Shown: positions 19,978-30,290, counted from the stretch's first letter. The stretch: 64,000 bases of DNA from Entomomonas sp. E2T0 (GCF_025985425.1 NZ_CP094972.1:2108001-2172000), one strand, 5' to 3'. Numbers and translations: made by a program. Notes: generated by a model from the letters alone, not told the origin.

Positions 19978-20153
19978 TATTAACAATCCTTAATTAGCGC
20001 TTTATTTTAGAGAAATCGCTATATAATAAACGACAATTTTATTTTCTAATAGCCAATGTGACATTTTGAATAACTTTTAAAATATACAGTGATAAAAAAT
20101 CGAGTATAGTCAGCTTATCAAATTATTTTCTTTATAAGGTTTTAAAAGTTTAT

Positions 20154-20897
20154 ATGAAATGGTTTAAACAGTATTTATTAGGCTTGTTATTAGTAAGTTG
20201 TACTTCTTTTGTTATGGCAAATAATGTAGATACAAGCAATCAACTTTTTAAAGCGGCAGGTTGGCCTGTGCAAATTGATCATTTTAATGATGCTTTACAG
20301 GCAATGCAGAAGCAATATCAAGCAGTATTACCACCTTTATTATATCAATCCATAGTGGTGAGTAGTAATCAGCGTTTTGAGCCTAGTGCGATGAAGCAAA
20401 AAGGGGAGTTGCAGTTACGCAATAAATTGACTAATCCTGAGACTGCTTTAACCTTCTTTGAGTCTGATTTGGGTAAAAAGGTTGTTCAAGCAGAAACAAC
20501 GGCAACTACTAAGGAAGAGTTAAGGAAACGCCAAAATGGTGTGCCTGCTGTAGAGATTAGTAATGATAGAAGAGATTTATTTAAGCATTTAGCAAAATTG
20601 ATTCCTTATGATCAAGCAACAGTAGAGGTTAGTGTTGCATTAACAAGCATTGCCAGTGATACCATTGATATGTGGCTACCAGGTATGGGGGCAGGTGATG
20701 CTTTAAAACAGATAACACCCACTAAACAACAAATTCAAAAGCAAGTAGATACTCAACTTGAAAATGTTTTAGTTTATGTATATCGTGATTTGTCAGATGC
20801 AGAGTTACAGCAGTTTATAAAATTTGCTGAGTCATCTGCAGGAAAAGACTATTATCAAGTAGCACAGGGCATTGTATTAGCTTGTGTAAACAAATAG
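20154..20897 (+). CDS. DUF2059-like periplasmic protein
   Basis: This is a 247-residue exported protein. The N-terminus fits either a lipoprotein signal (LVSC at 13-16) or a type I signal cleaved after VMA. The C-terminal part, YVYRDLSDAELQQFIKFAESSAGKDYYQV, is the pattern of DUF2059 proteins, which are periplasmic, helical and of unknown role. An internal copy of the same kind of helix pair (LTNPETALTFFESDLGKKV) suggests two related halves. It stands alone upstream of ahpC. Confidence 0.75.
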   Translation: MKWFKQYLLGLLLVSCTSFVMANNVDTSNQLFKAAGWPVQIDHFNDALQAMQKQYQAVLPPLLYQSIVVSSNQRFEPSAMKQKGELQLRNKLTNPETALTFFESDLGKKVVQAETTATTKEELRKRQNGVPAVEISNDRRDLFKHLAKLIPYDQATVEVSVALTSIASDTIDMWLPGMGAGDALKQITPTKQQIQKQVDTQLENVLVYVYRDLSDAELQQFIKFAESSAGKDYYQVAQGIVLACVNK

Positions 20898-20960
20898 TAA
20901 CTTTTAATTACTGGTAATTTTGAACTTATAGTGTTTAATATTAAAAATTAATGATAAGGA

Positions 20961-20990
20961 TTGATGATTAATAAAACTAATCAATACTAT
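20961..20990 (+). promoter_or_regulatory. Possible ahpC promoter
   Basis: TTGATG (20961-20966) and TACTAT (20985-20990), 18 bases apart, lie about 100 bases before ahpC. I could not fit a full OxyR site (ATAG-n7-CTAT repeats) here. Confidence 0.35.
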
Positions 20991-21087
20991 CAAATTAATT
21001 AATTTTTAATTATTAGTTAATGGCTATAGAATGTATTCCGTAAGTTACTAAAACCCAATAGAAGATTTTAAAAAAAAGGAGTGACAC

Positions 21088-21651
21088 ATGTCTCTTATTA
21101 ATACTGAAGTAAAACCTTTTAAAGCTCAGGCTTATCATAATGGCGATTTTAAAGCAGTAACTGAGGCTGATTTAAAAGGCAAATGGTCTATTGTATTCTT
21201 TTACCCAGCTGACTTCACATTCGTTTGCCCAACTGAGTTAGGTGACTTAGCAGATAATTATGAAGAGTTCAAAAAATTAGGTGCAGAAATTTACTCTGTT
21301 TCTACTGACACTCATTTCACTCATAAAGCATGGCACGATACTTCTGATACTATCAAGAAAATTCAGTACCCAATGATTGCAGACCCAACAGGTGCTATCT
21401 CTCGTAACTTCCAAGTGATGATTGAAGAAGATGGTTTAGCAGAACGTGGTACTTTCGTAATCAATCCTGAAGGCGTTATCAAAATTGTTGAGCTACACGA
21501 TGGTGGTATTGGTCGTGATGCTAAAGAACTTCTTCGTAAAGTTCAAGCTGCTAAATATGTTGCTGAGCATCCAGGTGAAGTATGTCCTGCTAAATGGACT
21601 CCAGGTGAAAAAACATTAGCACCTTCTTTAGATCTAGTTGGTAAGATCTAA
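21088..21651 (+). CDS. ahpC: Alkyl hydroperoxide reductase subunit C (2-Cys peroxiredoxin)
   Basis: AhpC reduces hydrogen peroxide and organic hydroperoxides and is recycled by AhpF. The 187-residue protein is the same length as E. coli AhpC and keeps the peroxidatic Cys47 in FTFVCPTE and the resolving Cys166 in GEVCPAKW. A strong AAAAGGAG ribosome site precedes the ATG. It is followed by ahpF, with a terminator between them that should make ahpC far more abundant than ahpF. Confidence 0.97.
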   Translation: MSLINTEVKPFKAQAYHNGDFKAVTEADLKGKWSIVFFYPADFTFVCPTELGDLADNYEEFKKLGAEIYSVSTDTHFTHKAWHDTSDTIKKIQYPMIADPTGAISRNFQVMIEEDGLAERGTFVINPEGVIKIVELHDGGIGRDAKELLRKVQAAKYVAEHPGEVCPAKWTPGEKTLAPSLDLVGKI

Positions 21652-21663
21652 TCATTGAATAGG

Positions 21664-21690
21664 GTCTGCTCTTCGCTTCAAAGAGCAGAC
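21664..21690 (+). repeat. Stem-loop after ahpC
   Basis: Perfect 10-bp arms (21664-21673 and 21681-21690) with a seven-base loop lie 13 bases after ahpC. No T-run follows, so it may stabilise the ahpC mRNA 3 prime end. Confidence 0.6.
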
Positions 21691-21720
21691 TACTGAAAGA
21701 GTTTAAAGGAAGCGTAAAGG

Positions 21721-21752
21721 CGCCTGGTTGTTTTTCGTCCGGGCGTTTTTTT
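21721..21752 (+). terminator. Terminator between ahpC and ahpF
   Basis: The stem CGCCTGG (21721-21727) with CCGGGCG (21739-21745), one G-T pair, runs straight into seven T residues. It lies 28 bases before the ahpF start, so ahpF expression depends on read-through or on its own promoter. Confidence 0.8.
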
Positions 21753-21780
21753 GCCTATCTTATGCCAAGGAGAATCTCAA

Positions 21781-23343
21781 ATGTTAGATGCAACTTTAAA
21801 AAGTCAATTAAAAACTTATCTCGAATGGTTAACTAAACCAATTGAGATTGTAGCCTCTTTGGATGATGGCGAAAAATCTCAAGAAATGTTAGGACTATTA
21901 AGAGAGATTGAACATCTTTCTGATAAAGTGAGTTTAAATATTGCAGGTGATGATAAACGTAAGCCTTCATTTGTTATCAAACGTGTAGGTGAAGCCATTG
22001 GTGAAATGCGCTTTGCTGGTATCCCTATGGGACATGAATTTACTTCTTTAGTGTTAGCGTTATTACAAGCAGGTGGTCATCCTCCTAAAGCAACACCAGA
22101 AGTGATAGAGCAAATTAAAGGTTTAAAGACTAAGCTTCACTTTGAAACTTATATTTCTTTATCTTGCCAAAACTGCCCAGATGTTGTGCAAGCATTAAAT
22201 ACAATGGCTGTATTAAATCCTAATATTAGCCATACGATGATTGATGGCGCAATATTTATGGATGAAGTAAGTCAGTTACAGATTATGTCTGTGCCAACTG
22301 TGCTATTAAATGATGAAACCTTTGGTCAAGGCCGTATGACTTTGCAAGAAATTCTTGCCAAAGTAGATACTGGTGCTAGCGTAAGGGAGGCAGAGAAGTT
22401 AAACACAAAGGAAGCTTTTGATGTGTTGATTGTAGGGGCTGGCCCTGCTGGTTCTGCGGCTGCTATCTATACAGCACGTAAAGGTATTCGTACTGGTCTT
22501 GTTGCTGAACGTTTAGGTGGCCAAATACAAGATACACTATGTATTGAGAACTTTATTGCAACGATTGAAACTGAAGGCCCTAAATTAGCTGCTCAATTAG
22601 AAGAGCATGTTAAAAGTTATAATGTAGATATAATGAGTTTGCAACGTGCTAACAAGTTAATTCCAGCTACAGAAGTAGGTGGTTTACATGAGGTACGTTT
22701 TGATAGTGGTGCAAGCTTAAAAGCTAAAACTGTTATCCTCTCAACAGGCGCTCGTTGGCGTGAAATGAATGTACCTGGTGAAAAAGAGTATCGTTCTAAA
22801 GGTGTAGCGTATTGTCCACATTGTGATGGCCCTTTATTTAAGGGTAAGAAAGTAGCAGTAGTGGGTGGTGGTAATTCGGGTGTTGAAGCCGCTATTGATT
22901 TGGCGGGTGTAGTTAGCCATGTAACGTTATTAGAGTTTGGTGCTGAATTGCGTGCTGATGCAGTATTACAGCAAAAATTAGCTTCTCTTCATAATGTAAC
23001 CGTTATTAAAGAAGCACAAACAACAGAAGTATTAGGTGATGGTCAAAAAGTAGTAGGTTTAACTTATAAAGATCGTAAAACTGAAGAAATACATAAAGTT
23101 GATTTAGCGGGTGTGTTTGTTCAGATTGGATTAGTACCTAATACTGATTGGTTAAAAGGTACTGTAGAGTTAAGTCAACATGGTGAGATTATTATTGATA
23201 GTCGTGGTAAAACATCTGTCGATGGTATCTTTGCAGCAGGTGATGTTACAACAGTTCCTTATAAGCAAATTGTAATTGCTGTTGGTGAGGGTGCGAAAGC
23301 AGCCTTGGCATCATTTGATTATTTAATTCGCTCTGGTAAGTAG
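21781..23343 (+). CDS. ahpF: Alkyl hydroperoxide reductase subunit F
   Basis: AhpF is the NADH-dependent flavoprotein that reduces AhpC. The ATG at 21781 (MLDATLKS) gives 520 residues against 521 in E. coli and has AAGGAG in place; an upstream ATG adds ten unrelated residues. The N-terminal thioredoxin-like domain carries Cys129-x-x-Cys132 (SCQNC). The flavin-binding [10 protein letters not shown] starts near residue 219. The thioredoxin-reductase-like domain has Cys345-x-x-Cys348 (YCPHC). The NADH site GGGNSG follows, and GIFAAGDV closes the FAD domain. Confidence 0.97.
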   Translation: MLDATLKSQLKTYLEWLTKPIEIVASLDDGEKSQEMLGLLREIEHLSDKVSLNIAGDDKRKPSFVIKRVGEAIGEMRFAGIPMGHEFTSLVLALLQAGGHPPKATPEVIEQIKGLKTKLHFETYISLSCQNCPDVVQALNTMAVLNPNISHTMIDGAIFMDEVSQLQIMSVPTVLLNDETFGQGRMTLQEILAKVDTGASVREAEKLNTKEAFDVLIVGAGPAGSAAAIYTARKGIRTGLVAERLGGQIQDTLCIENFIATIETEGPKLAAQLEEHVKSYNVDIMSLQRANKLIPATEVGGLHEVRFDSGASLKAKTVILSTGARWREMNVPGEKEYRSKGVAYCPHCDGPLFKGKKVAVVGGGNSGVEAAIDLAGVVSHVTLLEFGAELRADAVLQQKLASLHNVTVIKEAQTTEVLGDGQKVVGLTYKDRKTEEIHKVDLAGVFVQIGLVPNTDWLKGTVELSQHGEIIIDSRGKTSVDGIFAAGDVTTVPYKQIVIAVGEGAKAALASFDYLIRSGK

Positions 23344-23365
23344 TTTTATTCCTTTCATACGTATT

Positions 23366-23392
23366 GCCCTGTATTATATACAGGGCTTTTTT
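23366..23392 (+). terminator. Terminator after ahpF
   Basis: An 8-bp GC-rich stem (23366-23373 with 23379-23386), five-base loop and six T residues, 22 bases past the ahpF stop. It may also serve the convergent minus-strand gene. Confidence 0.9.
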
Positions 23393-23393
23393 A

Positions 23394-23888
23394 TTATTTA
23401 AAATAAGGTTTTCTTAGCCAATTTTTAAAGATATAACAATAATCATATACTTTAAAAGGAATGGCTAATATCCAAACATCACTACTAAGACCAAATTGGG
23501 CAAAAACGGTAGTATGTAATGCTCTTATTTTAAGCAAAGAAATTTCTTTAATAGTACAGCTATTATTTTCGTTATGTAATTTATTATATTCATTAATAAT
23601 ATAACGAGCGTATTGATAAGCCATGGCTATTTTTATGTGATCTAATAAAATATTAGCATTAGCACTATTATTAATTATCAATCCTGTTTGCCATTTAGCC
23701 ACTATTTGTAAATAACGATTAGTACAGAAACCAATAAAATTATTGCCTTTAGCGATATGTTTGGCTAGAGAGGCATATTTTAATCCTTGTTTTTCTAAAA
23801 TTTTATAAATGGTTATAGCACTGTTTAAGGTATGTTTACTCATCTCAACTAATAATAGTTCTAGCACTTGTTTATTAATAGTGGGCAT
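23394..23888 (-). CDS. Hypothetical protein
   Basis: This 164-residue protein has no signal peptide and no recognised domain. It appears mostly helical, with a lysine- and asparagine-rich middle and an aromatic basic C-terminus (KVYDYCYIFKNWLRKPYFK). Several hydrophobic stretches are too short or polar for clear membrane helices. Base composition is as AT-rich as the surrounding DNA. It is convergent with ahpF and next to no related gene. I assign no function. Confidence 0.6.
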   Translation of the reverse strand: MPTINKQVLELLLVEMSKHTLNSAITIYKILEKQGLKYASLAKHIAKGNNFIGFCTNRYLQIVAKWQTGLIINNSANANILLDHIKIAMAYQYARYIINEYNKLHNENNSCTIKEISLLKIRALHTTVFAQFGLSSDVWILAIPFKVYDYCYIFKNWLRKPYFK

Positions 23889-24044
23889 AATCCATACCTC
23901 ATGCTTTTATTTGTATACTGCCAATATATTATATTCTTTAATTTCTGTAAATACAGAAATTAAAGAATAAATTGAATAATTTTTTAACGATTTGATTTAT
24001 AATAATATTTAGTAAGAGAGGATAAACTTTAGATGGGATGAGAA

Positions 24045-24072
24045 ATAAAAAAGGAGGCTTAAGCCTCCTTTT
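24045..24072 (-). terminator. Terminator after ettA
   Basis: A 24-base perfect palindrome (24049-24072, core GGAGGCTTAAGCCTCC) is followed on the minus strand by a T-rich run. It lies 11 bases past the ettA stop. Confidence 0.9.
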
Positions 24073-24082
24073 GGATGATTAA

Positions 24083-25747
24083 TTACTTAATCCTTTTATG
24101 ACGTACACGGTGTGGTTGAGTGGCTGCATCACCTAGACGTTTTTTACGATCTTCTTCATATTCGGTGTAATTACCAGCAAAGAAAGTAACTTGTGAGTCA
24201 TCTTCATAAGCTAGAATATGGGTACAGATACGGTCTAAGAACCAACGGTCATGGGAAATAATAACCGCAGCACCAGGGAAGTCTAATAAAGCTTCTTCAA
24301 GGGCACGTAAAGTTTCTACGTCGAGGTCGTTAGAAGGTTCATCCAGTAGTAATACGTTACCACCTTGTTTTAAGGTTAAGGCAAGATGTAAACGACCACG
24401 CTCACCACCTGATAGGTCTTTAACAAATTTTTGTTGGTCAGTGCCTTTAAAGTTAAAACGACCTACATAAGCACGAGAAGGAACTTCATAACCACCAATT
24501 TGAATAATATCTAAACCATCAGAAACCTGTTGCCAAACGGTTTTATCGCCTTGTAAGTTATCACGGCTTTGATCTACACAGGCAAGTTTTACTGTTTCAC
24601 CTAGTTCAATCGTACCCGAATCAGCTTGTTCAGTACCCATAATCATTCTAAATAGGGTAGATTTACCTGCACCATTCCCACCGATTACACCAACAATAGC
24701 TCCTTTGGGGATCGAGAAGGAGAGGTTGTCGATTAGTAATCTATTACCATAGCCTTTAGAAACATTATTGAACTCAATTACTTTATCACCTAAACGAGGT
24801 CCAGGTGGAATATAGATTTCATTGGTTTCACTACGTTTTTGGAATTCTTGAGATTGCATTTCTTCAAAACGTGCTAAACGTGCTTTAGATTTAGATTGAC
24901 GTGCTTTGGCACCTTGTCTAACCCATTCTAATTCAGCTTTCATGGCACGTTGATGAGAAGCTTCTTGTTTAGCTTCTTGTTCTAAACGAGAGGCTTTAGC
25001 TTCTAGCCAGCCTGAGTAATTGCCTTCATAAGGAATACCATGACCACGGTCAAGCTCTAAAATCCATCCCGCTACATTATCGAGGAAGTAACGATCATGG
25101 GTTACTGCCACCACAGTACCAGGGAAGTCATGTAGGAAATGTTCTAACCAAGCTACTGAGTCAGCATCCAAGTGGTTAGTAGGTTCGTCGATTAATAGCA
25201 TATCAGGTGCAGATAATAGTAAACGGCATAAAGCAACTCGACGTTTTTCACCACCTGATAATTTTTCTACTTTGGCATCCCATTCAGGCAAACGTAAGGC
25301 ATCAGCAGCAATTTCCAGTTGACGCTCTAAGTTATGACCATCAGAGGCTTGTACAATTGCTTCTAATTTTGCTTGCTCAGCGGCTAGGGCATCAAAGTCG
25401 GCATCTGGCTCAGCATAGGCCGCATAAACTTCGTCTAAACGTGCTTGTGCTTGTTTGATTTCATCAACCGCTTCTTCAACCACTTCACGTACTGTTTTTT
25501 GTGGGTCTAATTGTGGTTCTTGTGGTAAGTAACCAATTTTAATGCCTGGCATTGGGCGTGCTTCACCATCAATCTCGGTATCTACCCCAGCCATAATTTT
25601 TAGTAGAGTCGATTTACCCGCACCATTTAAACCAAGTACCCCAATTTTTGCACCTGGAAAGAAAGAGAGGGAAATATTTTTAAGAATTTCACGTTTAGGG
25701 GGAACAACCTTGCTCACCCTATTCATTGTATAAACGTATTGTGCCAT
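24083..25747 (-). CDS. ettA: Energy-dependent translational throttle protein EttA (ABC-F)
   Basis: EttA is a ribosome-binding ABC-F ATPase that gates the first elongation steps according to energy charge. The 554-residue protein has two ABC domains in tandem with no membrane part: Walker A GLNGAGKST (about 39-47) with LSGGEKRRVAL, and Walker A GGNGAGKST with LSGGERGRLHL. The arm region (DEVYAAYAEPDADFDAL) and the P-site tRNA interaction linker (about 240-300, rich in Lys/Arg/Glu) are present. Length is as in E. coli. Confidence 0.95.
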   Translation of the reverse strand: MAQYVYTMNRVSKVVPPKREILKNISLSFFPGAKIGVLGLNGAGKSTLLKIMAGVDTEIDGEARPMPGIKIGYLPQEPQLDPQKTVREVVEEAVDEIKQAQARLDEVYAAYAEPDADFDALAAEQAKLEAIVQASDGHNLERQLEIAADALRLPEWDAKVEKLSGGEKRRVALCRLLLSAPDMLLIDEPTNHLDADSVAWLEHFLHDFPGTVVAVTHDRYFLDNVAGWILELDRGHGIPYEGNYSGWLEAKASRLEQEAKQEASHQRAMKAELEWVRQGAKARQSKSKARLARFEEMQSQEFQKRSETNEIYIPPGPRLGDKVIEFNNVSKGYGNRLLIDNLSFSIPKGAIVGVIGGNGAGKSTLFRMIMGTEQADSGTIELGETVKLACVDQSRDNLQGDKTVWQQVSDGLDIIQIGGYEVPSRAYVGRFNFKGTDQQKFVKDLSGGERGRLHLALTLKQGGNVLLLDEPSNDLDVETLRALEEALLDFPGAAVIISHDRWFLDRICTHILAYEDDSQVTFFAGNYTEYEEDRKKRLGDAATQPHRVRHKRIK

Positions 25748-25871
25748 GTCTTACCTGTAGTAATAAAAATAGCTAGTTGTTTTCGAACTTTGTATTGTAC
25801 CTTCTATAGTAGGTATTGTGTAATTATTTATATTAAAAAGAAGGTAGGATCAGGAAGTATTAGTAGGATTT

Positions 25872-25906
25872 AAACGAGCAGATTATTAATTATATCCTGC
25901 TCGTTT
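25872..25906 (-). terminator. Hairpin after the exported 147-residue protein gene
   Basis: The 10-bp arms AAACGAGCAG (25872-25881) and CTGCTCGTTT (25897-25906) lie 11 bases past the gene. The T-run on the minus strand is poor, so efficiency is uncertain. Confidence 0.5.
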
Positions 25907-25916
25907 TATCAGGGTA

Positions 25917-26360
25917 TTATTTCATTACTGCTTCGAGTTTTTTCATATCAATAAGATTTGGCATATTAGCAACTGCTTTAGCTACTTCTGGATTAGTCAT
26001 TAAACCGCCCATTGCTACTTGGCCTAAAACACCAAAGCTTTGACCTATTGCAGTTGGGTTTGTTTTAGCGGCTTTAGCTACTTGATCTTTACAATCAACA
26101 GTTAACAAACGATCTAAAGAAGCACCCACATCTTTATCAATCGTTTTTTGACCATCTGCTGAAATATTACTGTATTGTTTAAGCTCGGGATGCTGTGCAA
26201 GCGCAGAAAATACCCATTTGACTAAGTTAAGATGATCCTGTTCAGTTGCTTTTGTTGTTAAGCATTGGGTTAGTTCATCAGCAGTGCTAGCTAAAGCGGC
26301 CGTAGGACTTAAGATAGCTAATGACATTATTGCTGGTAGAGCGATGGTTTTGAGTTTCAT
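25917..26360 (-). CDS. Small exported protein of unknown function
   Basis: This 147-residue protein has a standard signal peptide (cleavage near AALA-ST at about 24). The mature part is helical and has two cysteines (in TQCLTT and VDCKDQ) that could form a disulfide. The hydrophobic stretch QSFGVLGQVAMGGLM is probably a buried helix. I do not recognise a family. It is a single gene divergent from glyA. Confidence 0.7.
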   Translation of the reverse strand: MKLKTIALPAIMSLAILSPTAALASTADELTQCLTTKATEQDHLNLVKWVFSALAQHPELKQYSNISADGQKTIDKDVGASLDRLLTVDCKDQVAKAAKTNPTAIGQSFGVLGQVAMGGLMTNPEVAKAVANMPNLIDMKKLEAVMK

Positions 26361-26558
26361 TGCGTAATTCCTAGTGTGTTTATTAAGTCAGGGTAAGTTT
26401 ATAAAGCTAATATTAACTATAAATTAAAATACTGAATAAAAAAATACTACATGATGATTACTGATGAGGTGGATGAAAAGCTTTCATATACGAATAGGTA
26501 AAATATGGGGTAAAATAGTCTCTTTATTATCAACATTAGCCTATGTTAGAGGATTGCT

Positions 26559-27812
26559 ATGTTCAGTCGTGATTTGACTATCGCTCGCTTTGACCCAGAG
26601 ATCTATGCGGCTATGGAGCATGAAGCTCAACGCCAAGAAGATCATATTGAATTGATTGCTTCAGAAAACTATACAAGCCCAGCCGTAATGGAAGCTCAAG
26701 GCAGTGTGTTAACTAATAAATATGCAGAAGGCTATCCTGGTAAGCGTTACTATGGTGGTTGTGAGTATGTTGATATTGTTGAACAATTAGCGATTGACCG
26801 TGCTAAGAAATTATTTGGTGCAGATTATGCCAATGTACAACCTCATTCAGGTTCACAGGCAAATAGTGCTGTTTATATGGCGTTATTACAACCAGGTGAT
26901 ACTGTATTAGGGATGAGCTTAGCCCACGGTGGCCATTTAACACATGGTGCTACTGTAAGTTTCTCGGGAAAGATCTACAATTCTGTACAGTATGGTATCA
27001 CTGATCAAGGCTTTATTGATTATGACGAAGTAGAGCGTTTAGCGGTTGAGCATAAGCCAAAAATGATTATTGCTGGCTTTTCTGCTTATTCTCCTATCCT
27101 TGATTTCCCTCGTTTCCGTGAAATTGCTGATAAAGTGGGTGCTTATTTATTTGTAGATATGGCCCATGTGGCTGGTTTAGTGGCTGCTGGTGTTTATCCT
27201 AATCCTATGCCTTTTGCTGATGTGGTTACTACTACTACCCATAAAACTTTACGTGGCCCTCGTGGTGGTTTAATTTTAGCCCGTGCTAATGAAGAAATAG
27301 AGAAAAAATTAAATTCAGCAGTATTCCCTGGTGGTCAAGGTGGCCCATTAGAGCATGTGATTGCAGCTAAAGCGATTTGCTTTAAAGAAGCCATGCAACC
27401 AGAGTTTGTTGAATATCAAAAGCAAGTAGTAGCTAATGCTAAAGCAATGGCTCGTGTATTTATTGATCGTGGCTTTGATGTAGTATCAGGTGGTACAGAT
27501 AATCACTTATTTTTATTAAGCTTGATTAAGCAAGATATCACAGGTAAAGATGCAGATGCTGCATTAGGTCGTGCTCATATTACGGTTAATAAAAATTCTG
27601 TACCTAATGATCCACGTTCGCCTTTTGTAACTTCTGGTTTACGTATTGGTACTCCAGCAGTAACTACACGCGGCTTTGGTGGGGCAGAGTGTATTGAATT
27701 AGCTAACTGGATTTGTGATATTTTAGATGATATTACTAATGAGTCAGTAATTGAGCGTGTACGCACCCAAGTACAACATATTTGTGCACGTTTTCCAGTT
27801 TATGGAAAATAA
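26559..27812 (+). CDS. glyA: Serine hydroxymethyltransferase
   Basis: GlyA converts serine and tetrahydrofolate to glycine and 5,10-methylene-THF, the main one-carbon source for purine, thymidylate and methionine synthesis. The 417-residue length equals E. coli. The PLP lysine is Lys229 in [14 protein letters not shown], with ASENY (34-38) and HSGSQAN (96-102) also intact. It is monocistronic with its own terminator. I did not look in detail for a PurR site. Confidence 0.97.
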   Translation: MFSRDLTIARFDPEIYAAMEHEAQRQEDHIELIASENYTSPAVMEAQGSVLTNKYAEGYPGKRYYGGCEYVDIVEQLAIDRAKKLFGADYANVQPHSGSQANSAVYMALLQPGDTVLGMSLAHGGHLTHGATVSFSGKIYNSVQYGITDQGFIDYDEVERLAVEHKPKMIIAGFSAYSPILDFPRFREIADKVGAYLFVDMAHVAGLVAAGVYPNPMPFADVVTTTTHKTLRGPRGGLILARANEEIEKKLNSAVFPGGQGGPLEHVIAAKAICFKEAMQPEFVEYQKQVVANAKAMARVFIDRGFDVVSGGTDNHLFLLSLIKQDITGKDADAALGRAHITVNKNSVPNDPRSPFVTSGLRIGTPAVTTRGFGGAECIELANWICDILDDITNESVIERVRTQVQHICARFPVYGK

Positions 27813-27837
27813 ATAAGTCGTTATTAAATAAATTACT

Positions 27838-27867
27838 AAGGGGATATGAGATTATATCCCCTTTTTT
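27838..27867 (+). terminator. Terminator after glyA
   Basis: The 9-bp stem AAGGGGATA/TATCCCCTT (27838-27846, 27855-27863) is followed by a T-tract. Confidence 0.9.
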
Positions 27868-27894
27868 ATTAGTATATGTTTAGGAAGTAAAATA

Positions 27895-28890
27895 ATGCAA
27901 TTTGAGCAAGGTGTGCCTGAAATAAAATGGACATGGGCGGATTTAGTTAGTAGTTATCGTTTTTGGGCGTTATTTATTTTTTTTATGACAGTAATGATGG
28001 TTAATGCCAGTTTTAGTATGATAACGGTTTATCTACGCATGGATTATAATCTTTCAAATGTGATAATTGGCACTTCAGTATCTATAAAAGTTCTCTTTAC
28101 AATTATCGCGATTTTACCTGCTTGGCTAGCGAGTCGAGCAAAATATTATTATCCGCTTTATTTATTTGCCATTCTTATTGTAATAGGATTATTGTTATTA
28201 TGTTTCGCAAAAGATGGTAATAATTTAATTTTTGTAGCAATGGCACTATTAGGTTTTTCTATTGGTAGTATTAGTTTATTAATCCCTGCTTATATTGCTC
28301 GAGCGGTGAATAGTGTTGAAGTATTTATTCTGTCATTTGGTGTCATTAGTATAACTAATATGATTAATGGTGCATCTATGACATTTGTTATAAGTGACCT
28401 GATAAGTCAAGCAGTTACTTTTAACTCTATTATTATTTTATTAGTTATTTTGGTCGTAATAGGTACGTTATTTTTATTACCAGTGAAAAAATGTTTGTTT
28501 AATGAACAACCCAGAGTACGAGAAGTACAACCTGAAACACCAAGCTATTTGGATTCAGTACTAACATTTTTACTATTTTTTGTACCCTTCTATTTTATTT
28601 TTTGGTTTTATAAGGTTCATAAGGACATTAGAAATTTTTCTCAATCTGCAACACTTTTAACACCATTAGGCGCCAGTCTCTCAGCATGTTTTGTGCCCTT
28701 TGCCATGCCTGTTATGCTTTCAATATTAAATGATGTTATTCATCAAAGGCTTTTAAATAGTGGAGAGAAAGGTAGTTTTAAAACATGGTTAATCATTGTG
28801 ATTAGTATCTTGTTTCCACCTATTGCCGCCGCTATGATTCAATCTGAAATAAATAGATTAGCTGGTGCAGAGAGTAATAATACCGTTTAG
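27895..28890 (+). CDS. Polytopic membrane protein, MFS-half-like
   Basis: This 331-residue inner-membrane protein has about eight predicted helices. The first six (about 25-200) have the spacing and the SRAKYYYPLY loop expected of the N-terminal or C-terminal half of an MFS transporter. The final part (about 220-315), with FWFYKVHKDIRNFS and two or three helices, is unlike MFS. Half the usual MFS length plus an added domain suggests either a truncated transporter fused to another module or a separate family. Function unknown. It lies 82 bases after glyA but behind a terminator. Confidence 0.7.
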   Translation: MQFEQGVPEIKWTWADLVSSYRFWALFIFFMTVMMVNASFSMITVYLRMDYNLSNVIIGTSVSIKVLFTIIAILPAWLASRAKYYYPLYLFAILIVIGLLLLCFAKDGNNLIFVAMALLGFSIGSISLLIPAYIARAVNSVEVFILSFGVISITNMINGASMTFVISDLISQAVTFNSIIILLVILVVIGTLFLLPVKKCLFNEQPRVREVQPETPSYLDSVLTFLLFFVPFYFIFWFYKVHKDIRNFSQSATLLTPLGASLSACFVPFAMPVMLSILNDVIHQRLLNSGEKGSFKTWLIIVISILFPPIAAAMIQSEINRLAGAESNNTV

Positions 28891-28900
28891 GGGAGTGGAA

Positions 28901-28928
28901 AAGCGAGGTTGCTTTAATAACCTCGCTT
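28901..28928. terminator. Convergent hairpin between membrane protein gene and hpt
   Basis: A perfect 10-bp stem (28901-28910 with 28919-28928) sits in the 46-bp gap between convergent genes. T-tracts are short on both strands. Confidence 0.6.
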
Positions 28929-28936
28929 AATAACAG

Positions 28937-29494
28937 TTATAATCCTTTGACTGCAAAAATACCAGGAGCATTACGCCAGTAACCTTTGTAATCCATACCA
29001 TAACCAAAAATAAAACGATCTGCACATTTTAGGCCTGTGTAGTTGGCAGAGAAGCCAGGGATAGCTTTACGATTATGGTCTTTATCGATTAATACGGCTG
29101 TATAAACAGCATTGGCACCTGCATGTTGGCAATATTGAATGATGGCTGAAAGGGTATGTCCTTCATCAAGAATGTCATCAATAATAAGAATATCTCGATC
29201 AATAAAAGATACTTCAGGTTTTGCTTTCCAGAATAGTTCACCACCATTGGTTTCATTTAAGTAGCGAGTGGCGTGTAGGTAAGATACCTCTAATGGAAAA
29301 TCTAATAGGGGTAGTAGTTGCCCAGCAAAAATTAAACCACCATTCATAACACAAAAAGCAATAGGGTTTTTATCAGCAAGGTCACTAGTGATTTCAGTGG
29401 CTAATTTACTAATAGCTGTATCAAGTTCAGCTTTAGTATAGAGACAGTCTGCTTCAGCTCGTACTTGTTGAATAGTTTCCATATCAAGACTCAT
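28937..29494 (-). CDS. hpt: Hypoxanthine-guanine phosphoribosyltransferase
   Basis: This purine-salvage enzyme joins hypoxanthine or guanine to PRPP. The 185-residue protein has the PRPP-binding motif DILIIDDILDEGHTL (about residues 100-114) and a GGL loop (MNGGLIFAGQL). It is the pseudomonad-type variant found near upp; here upp lies 3 kb away on the same strand. It follows smrA by 72 bases, probably in one transcript. Confidence 0.88.
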   Translation of the reverse strand: MSLDMETIQQVRAEADCLYTKAELDTAISKLATEITSDLADKNPIAFCVMNGGLIFAGQLLPLLDFPLEVSYLHATRYLNETNGGELFWKAKPEVSFIDRDILIIDDILDEGHTLSAIIQYCQHAGANAVYTAVLIDKDHNRKAIPGFSANYTGLKCADRFIFGYGMDYKGYWRNAPGIFAVKGL

Positions 29495-29566
29495 GGATAT
29501 ATTACCTTTACAATGATAAAAAAGGGGGCTATTTTACATTAATAAGCAATGATTAATAGTGTTTTA

Positions 29567-30130
29567 TTATTCATCGCGACCTTCGAGCATGGTACGTTTT
29601 AATATAATATAAACAGCACCAGTACCGCCATGTTTAGGTTGGCAAGAGCAAAAGCCAAGTATTTGGGGATGTTGCCGTAACCAGGTGTTAATATAACTTT
29701 TGATAATGGGTTTTGATTTATCTTTGCGTAAAGCTTTGCCATGTGTCACTCGGACACAGCGTATTTCTAGTTTGGTAGCTTCGTCTAAAAATTCCCATAG
29801 TAATTTTCGGGATTGATCTACTGTTAGGCCGTGTAGATCAATGCTACCTGCAAAGGGGATTTGTCCTGCTTTTAGGCGACGCATTTGTGACTCTTGCACA
29901 CCATTATTTGCCCAATAAAGAAATTCTTCAGGCTCAACATCGATAACAAATTGGTCAGATAAGCCATCAATAATATTTTCTTTAGTGAGTGTATTGGCTG
30001 CATTTTCTTTTAATGTTTTTATTTGTAATTTATCTTTCGTTTTTTTAGAAATATCAGCTTTATCGTATTTGATAGGTTTGACACCTTTCATTTCCGCTCT
30101 AAATAATGAGATATCATCATCTTTTGCCAT
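29567..30130 (-). CDS. smrA: Smr-domain protein SmrA
   Basis: This 187-residue protein ends in a Smr domain (about 90-182) with the motifs IDLHGLT, VTHGKAL and HGGTGAVYI. The N-terminal SLFRAEMKGVKPIK segment and the block around SKPIIKSYINTWLRQHP align with E. coli YdaL/SmrA better than with SmrB. Smr domains are nicking or RNA-cleaving nucleases; those of the SmrB branch act on mRNA at collided ribosomes. The role of SmrA is less clear. The DLH residues are intact here. Confidence 0.88.
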   Translation of the reverse strand: MAKDDDISLFRAEMKGVKPIKYDKADISKKTKDKLQIKTLKENAANTLTKENIIDGLSDQFVIDVEPEEFLYWANNGVQESQMRRLKAGQIPFAGSIDLHGLTVDQSRKLLWEFLDEATKLEIRCVRVTHGKALRKDKSKPIIKSYINTWLRQHPQILGFCSCQPKHGGTGAVYIILKRTMLEGRDE

Positions 30131-30290
30131 AGTTTACTCTTCATCACAGCAATTTTTACATAATTGTATTATAGATAGTATAAAGAGGAGCATGATACTT
30201 GATTAGTAAATAGATGTTTATAATAAAATAAGATAATAAGTAATATAGTTATTGTTTTTTAGACTAAAATAGAAGTTTAAATAACTTGAT

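Noticed and set aside
20898-21087. OxyR site upstream of ahpC.
   Set aside because: ATAG/CTAT elements occur but not with the required seven-base spacing.
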